Positions 43,359 to 52,285 of a stretch of 64,000 nucleotides of DNA are shown here, piece after piece. The stretch covers positions 1-64,000 of the forward strand of contig CAJKAP010000003.1 in the NCBI GenBank assembly GCA_905197905.1, given 5' to 3'. The notes beneath the pieces were generated by a model. The model was not told the origin of the DNA. It did no database searches and worked only from the letters and a program-made list of their open reading frames with translations. The position numbers and the translations under genes are program-made. Positions within the stretch are counted from its first letter, which is position 1, and each line of letters starts with the position of its first letter. The stretch comes from an uncultured Sutterella sp. GTDB lineage: Bacteria > Pseudomonadota > Gammaproteobacteria > Burkholderiales > Burkholderiaceae_F.

Positions 43359-43481
43359 CGACAGAATTCTTTGATGTCGATGTGATTTAGTCTGAGAGAA
43401 AGGATGCCAAGCATCGTTAACTCTGCTATTGTGTTTTCGACATTCCTTTAACCATTTTTTTCATTTCCCAAAGGTACGTCC

Positions 43482-44546
43482 GTGAAGTTTGTTGATGAAG
43501 CAAAAATTGAAGTCCAGGGTGGTAAGGGCGGCAACGGTGCGGCAAGCTTCCGTCGCGAAAAGTTCATCCCGAAGGGTGGCCCTGACGGTGGCGACGGTGG
43601 TCGTGGCGGCTCTGTCTGGGCTGTAGCTGACCGCAATATCAACACGCTCGTGGACTATCGCTATACGCGTAAGTTCTTTGCTCCGAACGGCGAAAATGGC
43701 CGTGGGGCAGACTGCTATGGCGCGGGCGGCGCAGATATCACCTTGCGTATGCCTGTAGGGACGCTCATTCGCGACACCGATACCGGGGAAGTGATTGCCG
43801 ACTTGAATGTCCATGGCGCCAAGGCCTTGTTGGCCGCAGGCGGCAAGGGCGGCTTGGGGAACTTACACTTTAAGAGTTCCATTAACCGTGCTCCAAAGCA
43901 GGCTACGCCTGGAGAACCAGGGCAGTACCGATCCCTCGAGCTTGAGCTTCAAGTGCTCGCCGATGTGGGCCTGCTTGGTATGCCAAACGCTGGGAAATCC
44001 ACATTTATTACCGCGGTTTCTAATGCTCGCCCGAAGATTGCAGACTATCCCTTCACCACGCTCCACCCGCATTTAGGCGTGGTGCGTGTGGGTCCCGAAC
44101 AGAGCTTTGTGCTCGCTGATGTGCCGGGCTTAATTGAAGGGGCTGCTGAAGGGGCTGGTTTAGGTCACCTCTTCTTGCGCCACCTCTCTCGCACCAAGAT
44201 TTTGCTTCACGTCATTGACGTGGCTCCGTTTGATACGGAAAGCGATCCCATCGCTCAGGCCCATGCGCTTGTGGCTGAATTGGAAAAGTACGATCCTGCG
44301 CTTGCCGAAAAACCGCGTTGGATTGTGCTCAACAAGATGGATCTTGTGGAAGAAGCTGAGCGCGAAGCCCTAATTGAAAAGTATCGTGAAGCACTCGCCC
44401 CCAATGGCGAACCGCTCTTTGTGATCTCGGCAGCAACGCGTGAAGGCTGTAATGAGCTTTTGAACGCGCTCGCCCAGAAGATTGATGAAGACCGTCGTAG
44501 CGAACTTGCCTTCGCAGACGACGAACGCTTTAGCCCGACTGAATAA
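43482..44546 (+). CDS. obgE: Ribosome-assembly GTPase Obg
   Basis: GTPase for large-subunit assembly and stress signalling. It has 354 residues. The glycine-rich Obg domain (1-160) starts MKFVDEAKIEVQGGKGGNG, followed by G1 (GMPNAGKS, about 166-173), DVPGLIEG as G3 and LNKMDL as G4. The start is GTG 43482. The C-terminal extra domain is short, as is usual in betaproteobacteria. A terminator after rpmA suggests separate transcription. Confidence 0.97.
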   Translation: MKFVDEAKIEVQGGKGGNGAASFRREKFIPKGGPDGGDGGRGGSVWAVADRNINTLVDYRYTRKFFAPNGENGRGADCYGAGGADITLRMPVGTLIRDTDTGEVIADLNVHGAKALLAAGGKGGLGNLHFKSSINRAPKQATPGEPGQYRSLELELQVLADVGLLGMPNAGKSTFITAVSNARPKIADYPFTTLHPHLGVVRVGPEQSFVLADVPGLIEGAAEGAGLGHLFLRHLSRTKILLHVIDVAPFDTESDPIAQAHALVAELEKYDPALAEKPRWIVLNKMDLVEEAEREALIEKYREALAPNGEPLFVISAATREGCNELLNALAQKIDEDRRSELAFADDERFSPTE

Positions 44547-44553
44547 AAATTCC

Positions 44554-44591
44554 GAAGGAAGTGTCTGTACCCTCAGGCGCTTCCTTTTTTA
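44554..44591 (+). terminator. Terminator of obgE
   Basis: GGAAGTGTCTG pairs with CAGGCGCTTCC using two or three G-U pairs, followed by TTTTTT. Confidence 0.85.
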
Positions 44592-44627
44592 GTTTGTTTT
44601 TTTCTATCTTTTAAGGGTATCACCAAA

Positions 44628-45935
44628 ATGTCTTGGTTTGAGTCTTACTTTAAGTTGAAGGACCACAACACCACTGTTTCTCAGGAAGTGTTCGCGGGTA
44701 TTACGACCTTCATGGCCATGAGCTATTTGATTTTCGTTGTCCCGGGAATGCTCGCTGACGGCGGCATGCCTAAGGATGCGGTGGTGGGCGGCACGATTCT
44801 CGTGACGATCGCTATCACGCTACTGATGGGCTTGTGGGCGAAGTATCCGGTTGGGGTTGCTCCTGGCTTAGGGATTACGGCTTTCTTTGCTTATTACGTT
44901 TGCGGTCCTGCTGGCTACACCTGGCAGGCTGGTTTGGGCGCGGTGTTTATCTCTGGTATCGTCTTCTTCCTCTTGACGGTCACGCGTATCCGCCAGTACA
45001 TCATTAATTCCGTGCCAATGGACTTGAAGCTGGCCATCGTGGTGGGTATCGGTTCCTTCATTGCCTTGATCGGCTTGAAGAACGGTGGCATCGTGGTGAA
45101 GGATCCCAGCACCTTCGTGACCTTGGGCGATATCACCAAGCCTGAAGTGCTCCTCTTTATCTTTGGCTTCTTCTTCACGGGCACCTTGATGGTGTTGAAG
45201 TTCCGCGCCGCCATGCTCTTAGGCATTATCGTCACGACGATTTTAGGGATTGCCTGCGGTGTGACACACTTGCCAGAAGGCAGCTGGATCTCCTTTGATT
45301 TGCCTGATGTGGCTGGCACCTTCATGCAGCTTGACTTGAAAGGCGCGCTCTCGCACGGGTTGATCAGCATTATCTTCACCTTGACCATGGTTGACTTGTT
45401 TGACAACATGGGCGTCTTGATCGGTTTGGCTCGTAAGTGCGGCTTTATGCGTCCTGATGGCGAAATCAAGAATTTGGATAAGGCCTTTATTACTGACTCC
45501 GTTGGGACGATGTTCTCTGCTGTGGTTGGGACGACGACGGCTACCTCCTACTTGGAAAGTGCTGCTGGCGTGGCCGCTGGTGGTCGCACCGGTTTGACCG
45601 CTGTGGTGACGGCACTCTGCTTCGTGTTGGCTCTCTTCTTTATTCCGCTCGTCGGGATTGTGCCTAGCTACGCTACGAGCCCGGTGCTCGTGATTGTGGG
45701 CGCTTTGATGATGCAAGAAGTGGTGAACATCCGCTTTGATCGCCTTGAAGTCGCTATCCCTGCCTTCTTGACGATCGTGGTGATGCCGTTCACGTTTAAC
45801 ATCGCCACGGGCTTTGGCTTTGGCTTTATCAGCTACGCGCTTCTCCACATATTGACGGGTCGTTGGCGCGAAGTCACGCTCTTCATGTATTTGATCGCGG
45901 GCTGCTTCGTGATCAATTTTGTGATGCGTGCTTAA
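44628..45935 (+). CDS. AzgA-type purine permease (NCS2 family)
   Basis: A 435-residue inner-membrane transporter with about 13 hydrophobic segments. It begins in the AzgA manner (FKLKDHNTTVSQEVFAGITTFMAMSYLIFVVPGML). It has GVAPGLGITAFFAYYV and TTTATSYLESAAGVAAGGRTGLTA, signatures of adenine/guanine/hypoxanthine:proton symporters. The exact purine cannot be read from sequence. It stands alone between obgE and proB with terminators on both sides. Confidence 0.9.
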   Translation: MSWFESYFKLKDHNTTVSQEVFAGITTFMAMSYLIFVVPGMLADGGMPKDAVVGGTILVTIAITLLMGLWAKYPVGVAPGLGITAFFAYYVCGPAGYTWQAGLGAVFISGIVFFLLTVTRIRQYIINSVPMDLKLAIVVGIGSFIALIGLKNGGIVVKDPSTFVTLGDITKPEVLLFIFGFFFTGTLMVLKFRAAMLLGIIVTTILGIACGVTHLPEGSWISFDLPDVAGTFMQLDLKGALSHGLISIIFTLTMVDLFDNMGVLIGLARKCGFMRPDGEIKNLDKAFITDSVGTMFSAVVGTTTATSYLESAAGVAAGGRTGLTAVVTALCFVLALFFIPLVGIVPSYATSPVLVIVGALMMQEVVNIRFDRLEVAIPAFLTIVVMPFTFNIATGFGFGFISYALLHILTGRWREVTLFMYLIAGCFVINFVMRA

Positions 45936-45977
45936 GACACGAGAAACGCAAAACACACTACACTAGATTGTGAAGCG

Positions 45978-46019
45978 TAAAACCGCTCGCTCTTTTCCTA
46001 AGAGTTGGGCGGTTTTTTT
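45978..46019 (+). terminator. Terminator of the purine permease gene
   Basis: AAAACCGC pairs with GCGGTTTT around an inner CTCTT/AAGAG stem, followed by a T run. Confidence 0.82.
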
Positions 46020-46056
46020 ATCTATACATAAAGACTTTGGTAGATCGGAGAAGAGA

Positions 46057-47175
46057 ATGCTAAAAGATGCCAAACGTGTCGTCGTCAAAGTGGGCAGTGC
46101 TCTTGTGACGAATGACGGTCGCGGACTCGACGTGGCGGCCATTGAACGTTGGGCTACCCAGATCGCAGCGCTCCAGAAAATGGGCAAGGAAGTGATTTTG
46201 GTGAGCTCGGGTGCTATTGCTGAGGGCGTGTTGCGCCTCGGTTGGCATAGCCGACCAGATCAGGTCTACCAGTTGCAGGCTGCCGCCGCGGTCGGTCAGA
46301 TGGGCTTGGTGCAAGCCTATGAAACGCATTTCCGTGACCACGGGATTGGCACAGCACAGGTCCTTTTGACGCACCAGAATTTAACGGACCGTGAGCAGTA
46401 TTTGAATGCTCGCATGACGATTCGTGAACTCTTGCGTTTAGGGATCGTGCCGGTGGTGAACGAAAACGATACGGTTGTCACCAACGAAATTAAAGTGGGC
46501 GACAACGATACGCTGGGCGCGCTTGTTACCAACTTGGTGGAAGCTGATGTGCTCGTGATTCTCACCGACCAACGAGGGCTTTACACCGCTGATCCGCGAA
46601 AAAATCCCGATGCGGAGTTTGTCGCTACCGCGAAGGCGGGCGATCCTGCGCTTGAAAAAATGGCAGGGGGCGCTGCGAGCTCCCTTTCTAAGGGCGGCAT
46701 GATCACGAAGATTTTGGCCGCTAAGCGTGCTGCGCGCTCTGGTGCTGGCACCATTATCGCTTCGGGGCGTGAAGAGGATGTCCTGGTGCGTTTAGCCAAC
46801 GGTGAGCATATCGGTACGCACTTAGAACCCACAGCCTCGGTTCTTCATGCGCGTAAGCAGTGGATTGCTGACCATTTGCGCTCAAGTGGGTACTTGGTGC
46901 TCGACGATGGGGCCGCGAATGCGCTTATTCGCCAACACACGTCGCTTCTTCCCGTTGGCGTCATTGACGTGAAGGGCGACTTTGTGCGTGGTGAAGTGGT
47001 TACCTGTGTACGAGAAGATGGCACCCCCATTGCACGCGGTCTGGTGAACTATTCGAGCACGGATGCTCTGCGCCTTCGCCGTGCCCACACGGACGAAATT
47101 CCAGAGCGTTTAGGCTACATGGAGCAGCCCGAAATGATTCACCGCGATAATATGGTGGTCCTTGGCGACGCTTAA
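46057..47175 (+). CDS. proB: Glutamate 5-kinase
   Basis: Phosphorylates glutamate in the first step of proline synthesis. It has 372 residues. The kinase domain (RVVVKVGSALVT, LVSSGAIAEG, VPVVNENDTV, LTDQRGLYTADP) covers about 1-260. A PUA domain follows (about 275-372), as in E. coli. I start at ATG 46057 with GGAG about 8 bases upstream; the frame opens at 45970 inside the preceding terminator. The rplU-rpmA-obgE-proB order is common in betaproteobacteria. Confidence 0.96.
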   Translation: MLKDAKRVVVKVGSALVTNDGRGLDVAAIERWATQIAALQKMGKEVILVSSGAIAEGVLRLGWHSRPDQVYQLQAAAAVGQMGLVQAYETHFRDHGIGTAQVLLTHQNLTDREQYLNARMTIRELLRLGIVPVVNENDTVVTNEIKVGDNDTLGALVTNLVEADVLVILTDQRGLYTADPRKNPDAEFVATAKAGDPALEKMAGGAASSLSKGGMITKILAAKRAARSGAGTIIASGREEDVLVRLANGEHIGTHLEPTASVLHARKQWIADHLRSSGYLVLDDGAANALIRQHTSLLPVGVIDVKGDFVRGEVVTCVREDGTPIARGLVNYSSTDALRLRRAHTDEIPERLGYMEQPEMIHRDNMVVLGDA

Positions 47176-47210
47176 CCTCGTCGCTTCTAGTACAATTAGT
47201 GAATTCTGCG

Positions 47211-47247
47211 AAAAGGCACTTTTTATTTTCTAGAAAGTGCCTTTCTC
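47211..47247 (+). terminator. Terminator-like hairpin after proB
   Basis: AAAGGCACTTT (47212-47222) pairs perfectly with AAAGTGCCTTT (47234-47244). The trailing T tract is short. Confidence 0.65.
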
Positions 47248-47376
47248 GTGAAAGTACGTCAAAAGAAAAAAGAGGGCGCGAGATGCCCTTTTCTTTATGG
47301 CGACTCAAGAAAAAGATTTCTAGGGAAATGGCGTCAAACGCCACTTCTAACCGTTAACTCACACGAAAATAAGCGT

Positions 47377-49128
47377 ATGCGAGCCCGTTCCTTTTTTATT
47401 TCGACGCTTAAAGAAGCGCCTGCTGATGCCGACATCACGAGTATGAAGCTCTCCATCCGTTCCGGGATGATTAAGAAGTTAGCTGCTGGTGTCTATAACT
47501 ACATGCCGATTGGTCTTCGTACCATTCGCAAGATTGAAAAGATTATCCGCGAAGAAATGGAAAGAGCGGGTGCGATCGAAATCTTGATGCCAGTGGTGCA
47601 GCCTGCTGAACTCTGGCAGGAATCGGGCCGTTGGGCTAAGTATGGCGACGAGCTCTTGCGCTTTAAAGATCGCCATAACCGCGACTTCGTAATTCAGCCG
47701 ACCTCGGAAGAAGTCGTCACCGATATCGCTCGTCAGGAAATTAAGAGCTGGCGTCAGTTGCCGGTGAACTTCTACCACATCCAGACGAAGTTCCGTGACG
47801 AACGCCGTCCTCGCTTTGGCGTGATGCGTGGTCGTGAATTCACGATGAAGGATGCTTACTCCTTTGACCGTGATGAAGAAGGGGCTAAGGTCTCCTACGA
47901 CAAGATGTATGACGCTTACCAGCGCATTTTTAAGCGCTTGGGTCTTCTTTTCCGCGCTGTGCGTGCCGATACTGGCGCCATTGGTGGCAGCCGCTCCCAC
48001 GAATTCCAGGTGATCGCTGATGTGGGCGAAGACGTGATTGCTTACTGCCCGGATAGCGACTACGCCGCGAATATCGAATTGGCTGAAGCCTTCTCCTTGA
48101 TTCCGACTCGCGCCGCTGCGACGGAAACGATGGAAAAGGTGCCAACCCCGAATCGTGAAAAGTGCGAACAGGTGGTTGAACTCTTGGGTCTTCCGCTCGA
48201 GCGTTCGATGAAGTCGGTTATTTTGGCCGCAGATCGCGTGGACGAAAAGGGGAATCCCTTGCCCGCGAAGATCGTTTTGATCATGCTCCGTGCTGACCAT
48301 GATTTGAACGAAGTGAAGGCGGGTCACTTGCCTGAATTAAAGGATGGCTTCCGCTTTGCAACGGACGAAGAAATCGTTCAGCATTTTGGCTCCAAGCCTG
48401 GCTACATTGGTCCAGTTGGCGTTGGCGAAGAAGTTGCCATCTACGCTGACTTGACAGCAGCCAATATGTCTGACTTTGTCTGCGGTGCGAACGACGAAGG
48501 TTTCCACTTTAAGGGGGTGAACTGGGGTCGTGATTTGCCCGAACCCAAGGCAGTGGACCTCCGTAACGTCGTCGAAGGCGATAAGTCCCCAGATGGCAAG
48601 GGTGTCTTAAAGATGCAACGTGGTATTGAAGTCGGTCACGTCTTCTACTTAGGGACGAAGTATTCCGAAGCCTTGAAGGCCACGTATTTGGACGAAAACG
48701 GCAAGCCTCAGCTCCTTGAAATGGGTTGCTATGGTATCGGCGTGACGCGCTTGGTGGGGGCTGCCATTGAACAGTGCCACGACGACAAGGGCATCATGTG
48801 GCCAGACAATATTGCGCCTTTTGAAGTCGTGATCTGCCCGATGAACTACGCTAAGAGCGAAGATGTTCGTCGTGAAGCCGATAAACTGTATGAAGACTTG
48901 AAATCTCGCGGCGTTGATGTTATCCTTGACGACCGTGATATGCGTCCCGGCGTTATGTTCGCCGAATGGGAATTGATCGGTGTACCGCACCGTGTAGTGA
49001 TTGGTGATCGTGGTTTAGCGAACGGCGAAGTGGAATATGCTTGCCGTCGTAACCTCGACACAAAAGAAATGTTGCCCTTAGACCGGGCAGCAGAGCTCGT
49101 TGCTGGAAAAATCCAGCAGGGCGAATAA
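47377..49128 (+). CDS. proS: Prolyl-tRNA synthetase
   Basis: Charges tRNA-Pro. It has 583 residues, bacterial-type ProRS with the inserted editing domain. Class II motif 2 lies in FRDERRPRFGVMRGREFTMKDAY; the editing insert runs roughly 225-405; motif 3 is MGCYGIGVTRL. I start at ATG 47377 (RARSFFISTLKEAPADAD), which matches the family. The frame opens at 47248, but those 43 residues are basic and unmatched. The tRNA-Pro at 41105 is one of its substrates. Confidence 0.97.
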   Translation: MRARSFFISTLKEAPADADITSMKLSIRSGMIKKLAAGVYNYMPIGLRTIRKIEKIIREEMERAGAIEILMPVVQPAELWQESGRWAKYGDELLRFKDRHNRDFVIQPTSEEVVTDIARQEIKSWRQLPVNFYHIQTKFRDERRPRFGVMRGREFTMKDAYSFDRDEEGAKVSYDKMYDAYQRIFKRLGLLFRAVRADTGAIGGSRSHEFQVIADVGEDVIAYCPDSDYAANIELAEAFSLIPTRAAATETMEKVPTPNREKCEQVVELLGLPLERSMKSVILAADRVDEKGNPLPAKIVLIMLRADHDLNEVKAGHLPELKDGFRFATDEEIVQHFGSKPGYIGPVGVGEEVAIYADLTAANMSDFVCGANDEGFHFKGVNWGRDLPEPKAVDLRNVVEGDKSPDGKGVLKMQRGIEVGHVFYLGTKYSEALKATYLDENGKPQLLEMGCYGIGVTRLVGAAIEQCHDDKGIMWPDNIAPFEVVICPMNYAKSEDVRREADKLYEDLKSRGVDVILDDRDMRPGVMFAEWELIGVPHRVVIGDRGLANGEVEYACRRNLDTKEMLPLDRAAELVAGKIQQGE

Positions 49129-49162
49129 TCCTTAGTAGGGACTTAACCAAAAAAGTCTGTGC

Positions 49163-49268
49163 TATGGTCTGACAGCAGGAGTTTTGAAGTGAGAACTCCT
49201 GGACAGGAGTTTCTTTGGTCGGAAACTCCTGGGGAAACTTGGTAACTTCGGTTACCAAGTTTTTTTTT
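49163..49268 (+). ncRNA. Possible small RNA or structured proS 3' end (three hairpins)
   Basis: An extended -10 (TGCTATGGT, hexamer 49163-49168) precedes three consecutive hairpins. They are CAGGAGTT/AACTCCTG (49176-49201), CAGGAGTTTC/GAAACTCCTG (49204-49231), and a 12-bp stem with a TTCG tetraloop (49235-49262) ending in eight T. The first two stems share their arm sequence, so strands can be swapped. No good -35 is present. Either an independent transcript of about 95 nt or the processed 3' end of proS mRNA. Confidence 0.4.
49235..49268 (+). terminator. Terminator of proS
   Basis: AAACTTGGTAAC and GTTACCAAGTTT around a TTCG tetraloop, followed by T8. Very strong intrinsic terminator. Confidence 0.95.
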
Positions 49269-49273
49269 ACCTA

Positions 49274-49312
49274 TAAAAAAACTCCTCCAGTTTTTGCAAC
49301 TAGAGGAGCTCT
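49274..49312 (-). terminator. Terminator of the tol genes
   Basis: On the minus strand CTCCTC and GAGGAG enclose AGTT/AACT, followed by seven T. It lies just past tolA. Confidence 0.88.
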
Positions 49313-49327
49313 TTGAGGAAGGTCTTT

Positions 49328-50479
49328 TTATCGTTTGTCGTCCACTGGGTCAAAGGTGAGCTTCAAATCACGCGGTACCGCGAACCCAGCTTCGGGTTTC
49401 GGGAAAGGCTGACACTTCATAATGGCGCTTTCCACTGCGCGGTCATAAGCGGCCCAGCCAGAGGATTTAAGCTGCTTAGGCGTACCGACGCGCTCCCCTG
49501 TTGGGAGAAGTGAGACGGAGTATTCCGCCACATACTGACCACGGCGCACCGTCGGGTTCACATCAATGTTGATGTTCGGACGAATACAAGCCACCACACG
49601 AGCGTTATAGCTCGCGTAGGCGCTCCCAGAGAGGTTCTGACGAACGTTATTCTTATCGCCCTTGGTAGTGCCTGAGCGCGTACCATTGGGGTCAGATTTC
49701 GCATTTAAACGAGCCAACTCTTGCTGGCGCATCGCGGCACGAATACGTTCACGCTCTTGACGTTCTTTTTCAGCTTGCTTCTTAGCGGCTTCTTCAGCGG
49801 CCTTTTGCTTAGCCTCTTCAGCCTTCTTGGCTTCTTCGGCCTTCTTTTGCTCTTCAAGGCGCTTTTCTTCCGCTAACTTAGCCTGACGCTCTGCTTCGGC
49901 CCTCTTAGCCTCTTCTTCAGCTTTGCGACGTTCTTGTTCGAGCTTTTCTTGGGCTTGGCGTTCGGCTTCCTTACGCTGACGCTCTTGCTCAGCGGCAATG
50001 GCGTCCTGACGTTCTTTCTCAAGCTTCGCTTCTTCAGCCTTTCGCTGCTCTTCTTGGGCGCGGCGCTCTTCTTCTTGGCGCTTTTGCTCTTCAGCAGCCT
50101 TACGAGCTTCTTCTACCTTTGCAAGCTCTTCTTGACGAGCTTGCTCGCGTTGAAGGGCTTCACGCTTTAAGGTTTCTTCGAGCTGAGCCTTAGCGGCAGC
50201 AGCCTTTTGAGCTTCTTGGGGATCGTCTTGGGGACGTGCCTTGGGGTCTGGTTCTTCGTCGGGGAGCTTTTTCGCTACCCCGTTAGGATCGTTCCCTGCG
50301 GAGACATCTTCTGGTGCCCAAAGCTCGGCATACACCGTCTCAGACTGTGTTTGCCACTGAAAAACAGTGAAGAGGCCAATAAAAAGCAAGACGTGCACAA
50401 CCCCAGAGAGCAACAACGAACGTTGCAACTCCTTCTTTTCGCTTTCGCGATTTGTTGTGATTTCGGACTTTTCACTCAT
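49328..50479 (-). CDS. tolA: Energy-transducing protein TolA
   Basis: Links the inner-membrane TolQR motor to the outer membrane during constriction. It has 383 residues. A short cytoplasmic N-terminus and one transmembrane helix (about 21-42, LLLSGVVHVLLFIGLFTVF) are followed by a long charged helix rich in Glu, Ala, Lys and Arg (about 85-255). A C-terminal TonB/TolA domain with ACIRPNINI and AVESAIMKCQPFPKP completes it. I use ATG 50479; a TTG at 50488 would add three residues. A terminator follows, so tolB and pal are not in this operon. Confidence 0.92.
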   Translation of the reverse strand: MSEKSEITTNRESEKKELQRSLLLSGVVHVLLFIGLFTVFQWQTQSETVYAELWAPEDVSAGNDPNGVAKKLPDEEPDPKARPQDDPQEAQKAAAAKAQLEETLKREALQREQARQEELAKVEEARKAAEEQKRQEEERRAQEEQRKAEEAKLEKERQDAIAAEQERQRKEAERQAQEKLEQERRKAEEEAKRAEAERQAKLAEEKRLEEQKKAEEAKKAEEAKQKAAEEAAKKQAEKERQERERIRAAMRQQELARLNAKSDPNGTRSGTTKGDKNNVRQNLSGSAYASYNARVVACIRPNINIDVNPTVRRGQYVAEYSVSLLPTGERVGTPKQLKSSGWAAYDRAVESAIMKCQPFPKPEAGFAVPRDLKLTFDPVDDKR

Positions 50480-50491
50480 GGTCTTCAACTC

Positions 50492-50917
50492 TTAGCGGGG
50501 GCTACGTTCAACGCGAAGCGACAAGCCGACGCGGGCAATATCCGCGGCCTGTAAGGTTTTGAGCACATTAATGACGGTGTCGTATTTGACGTCTTTATCA
50601 GCGGCGACAACGACTGGCGTGTCAGGCTTTTCACCCTGAGCGTTTTTCACGCTAGCAACGAGCCCCGGCATATCCACTGGGGTCGTATTTTTCCCAGAGC
50701 GCAACGAGAGGCGACCATCTGGGAAGACGATCACTTCGACCACTTGCTCGGGCGCTTTACTTGCTTTGCTTACCGCGGGCAAATTGATCATGCTCGGATT
50801 CACAAAAGGCGCAGAGACCATCAAAATAATGACCAAAACGAGCATGACGTCGATATAAGGCACGACGTTCATCTCGGCCATCAAGCCTCGGCGTTTTGAA
50901 CCATCACGCAGAGACAT
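50492..50917 (-). CDS. tolR: Tol-Pal system protein TolR
   Basis: Inner-membrane ExbD/TolR family protein, 141 residues. The functional aspartate of the transmembrane helix is D23 in VVPYIDVMLVLVIILMV. The periplasmic domain (about 45-141) includes VVVAADKDVKYDTVINVLKTLQ. Sits between tolQ and tolA, 3 bases after tolQ. Confidence 0.96.
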   Translation of the reverse strand: MSLRDGSKRRGLMAEMNVVPYIDVMLVLVIILMVSAPFVNPSMINLPAVSKASKAPEQVVEVIVFPDGRLSLRSGKNTTPVDMPGLVASVKNAQGEKPDTPVVVAADKDVKYDTVINVLKTLQAADIARVGLSLRVERSPR

Positions 50918-50920
50918 GGC

Positions 50921-51595
50921 TTACCCCCTCGTTTGCTGGCGATGCAAAATGTTGAGGAACTCTTCGCTAAAGCCGTCCACACGGTTGGCTAAGCGAAGGA
51001 TGCGGTTGTTGTAGTAGTTGTAGGCGGCCACTGCAGGAATAGCAGCAAACAAACCAATAGCCGTTGCCACAAGGGCTTCAGCAATACCTGGGGCGACCAC
51101 AGCAAGGCTCACATTGTCGAGCGAGGCAAGGCCCGTAAAGGCATTCATAATCCCCCAGACCGTACCGAACAAACCAATGTAAGGCGCGGTGGAGCCAATG
51201 GAAGCCAAGAGGGGAAGTCCTGCTTCCAAGCGGTCCATTTCGCGGGTGTAGACGGCTTTCATGGCGCGAGAGACGCTATTGAGCGCATGGGGATCTTGGC
51301 GGTTTTGCTTTAAGAATTCCGTCATCCCAGCAGCGAAGATACGTTCTTCGATGCCGCTCGAATCTTGATTGCGGCGAGCCGAGTCCATCAACTGGGTGAG
51401 CTCGACACCGTGCCAGAAGCGATCTTCAAATTCGTCAATCTGCTTGGTGGTGCGAGCCACGAAGAAGTATTTACGGAAAATCACCGTCCAACTAGAGATA
51501 GAAAGACCAAGAAGGATCACGAGAACGCATTTGACAACGAAACTCGCGTTGGCAATCAAAGTCAGAATAGATAAATCTGCGGTTGTGGTAGGCAT
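50921..51595 (-). CDS. tolQ: Tol-Pal system protein TolQ
   Basis: Proton-channel subunit of the MotA/TolQ/ExbB family. It has 224 residues and three transmembrane segments (about 15-37, 130-155 and 165-190). The conserved GTVWGIMNAF and APGIAEALVATAIGLFAAIPAV lie in the last two. ATG 51595 is used; TTG 51604 would add three residues. Ribosome site is weak for either. Confidence 0.95.
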   Translation of the reverse strand: MPTTTADLSILTLIANASFVVKCVLVILLGLSISSWTVIFRKYFFVARTTKQIDEFEDRFWHGVELTQLMDSARRNQDSSGIEERIFAAGMTEFLKQNRQDPHALNSVSRAMKAVYTREMDRLEAGLPLLASIGSTAPYIGLFGTVWGIMNAFTGLASLDNVSLAVVAPGIAEALVATAIGLFAAIPAVAAYNYYNNRILRLANRVDGFSEEFLNILHRQQTRG

Positions 51596-51647
51596 ATTGA
51601 ACAAATCGTTATGGATTTAAACAATGGGAAAAATTTTTCTTTTGGTT

Positions 51648-52070
51648 TTATTCCGCTTTAGGCTTCACGAAAGGAAGAATCTTTTCTCGTGCTTCAGCAG
51701 GAATGGCCATTGGTTGGCGGGTGGTGGCATTAATCGCCCCCACGCGAACTTTAGCCGAGACAAGCACTTCGTCGCCACGCATCACCTTCTGATCAAAGAT
51801 GATCGAGGCGTGACCTAAGCGTTCGATTTCAGCCGTCACGATAAGCGAGTCTTCAAGCTGTGCGCTCTGGTGGTACTTAATGGAGATATCCGCCACCACA
51901 AAGAGCAAACCGTTTTCTTGGTGGCGTGCTTTGTTTTGCGAGAAGCCCGACTGGCGAAGCCACTCCGAGCGTGCGCGTTCCATGTAGCAGAGATAGTTGG
52001 CGTGGTAGACAATGCCACCGGCGTCAGTATCTTCCCAGTAAACCTGTATCGGAAGGGTGAAAGTCGACAT
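51648..52070 (-). CDS. ybgC: Acyl-CoA thioesterase YbgC
   Basis: Hot-dog-fold thioesterase, 140 residues. The signature YWEDTDAGGIVYHANYL has the catalytic aspartate D16. It is the first gene of the tol cluster in most proteobacteria and probably acts on acyl-CoA or acyl-ACP at the membrane. 52 bases ahead of tolQ. Confidence 0.94.
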   Translation of the reverse strand: MSTFTLPIQVYWEDTDAGGIVYHANYLCYMERARSEWLRQSGFSQNKARHQENGLLFVVADISIKYHQSAQLEDSLIVTAEIERLGHASIIFDQKVMRGDEVLVSAKVRVGAINATTRQPMAIPAEAREKILPFVKPKAE

Positions 52071-52285
52071 AAAAGCGTTTAAAAAAGTATAGGTTAAATA
52101 ACCTTTAGCGTATAGGAAGCGGCCTTCGTGCGTGAAATAACCTTGTTACGGCATGCTACGAGAAGCGCAAACTTTCAATACGTCTAGAGAGGCATGAAAT
52201 TCTAACTCTAGCAGGAAAGTGTGAGCAAAAAAGCACACTGAAAAATGCGTTTTTTTGGGCTTAGTTCGAGGTGAGGAGACGAGTT

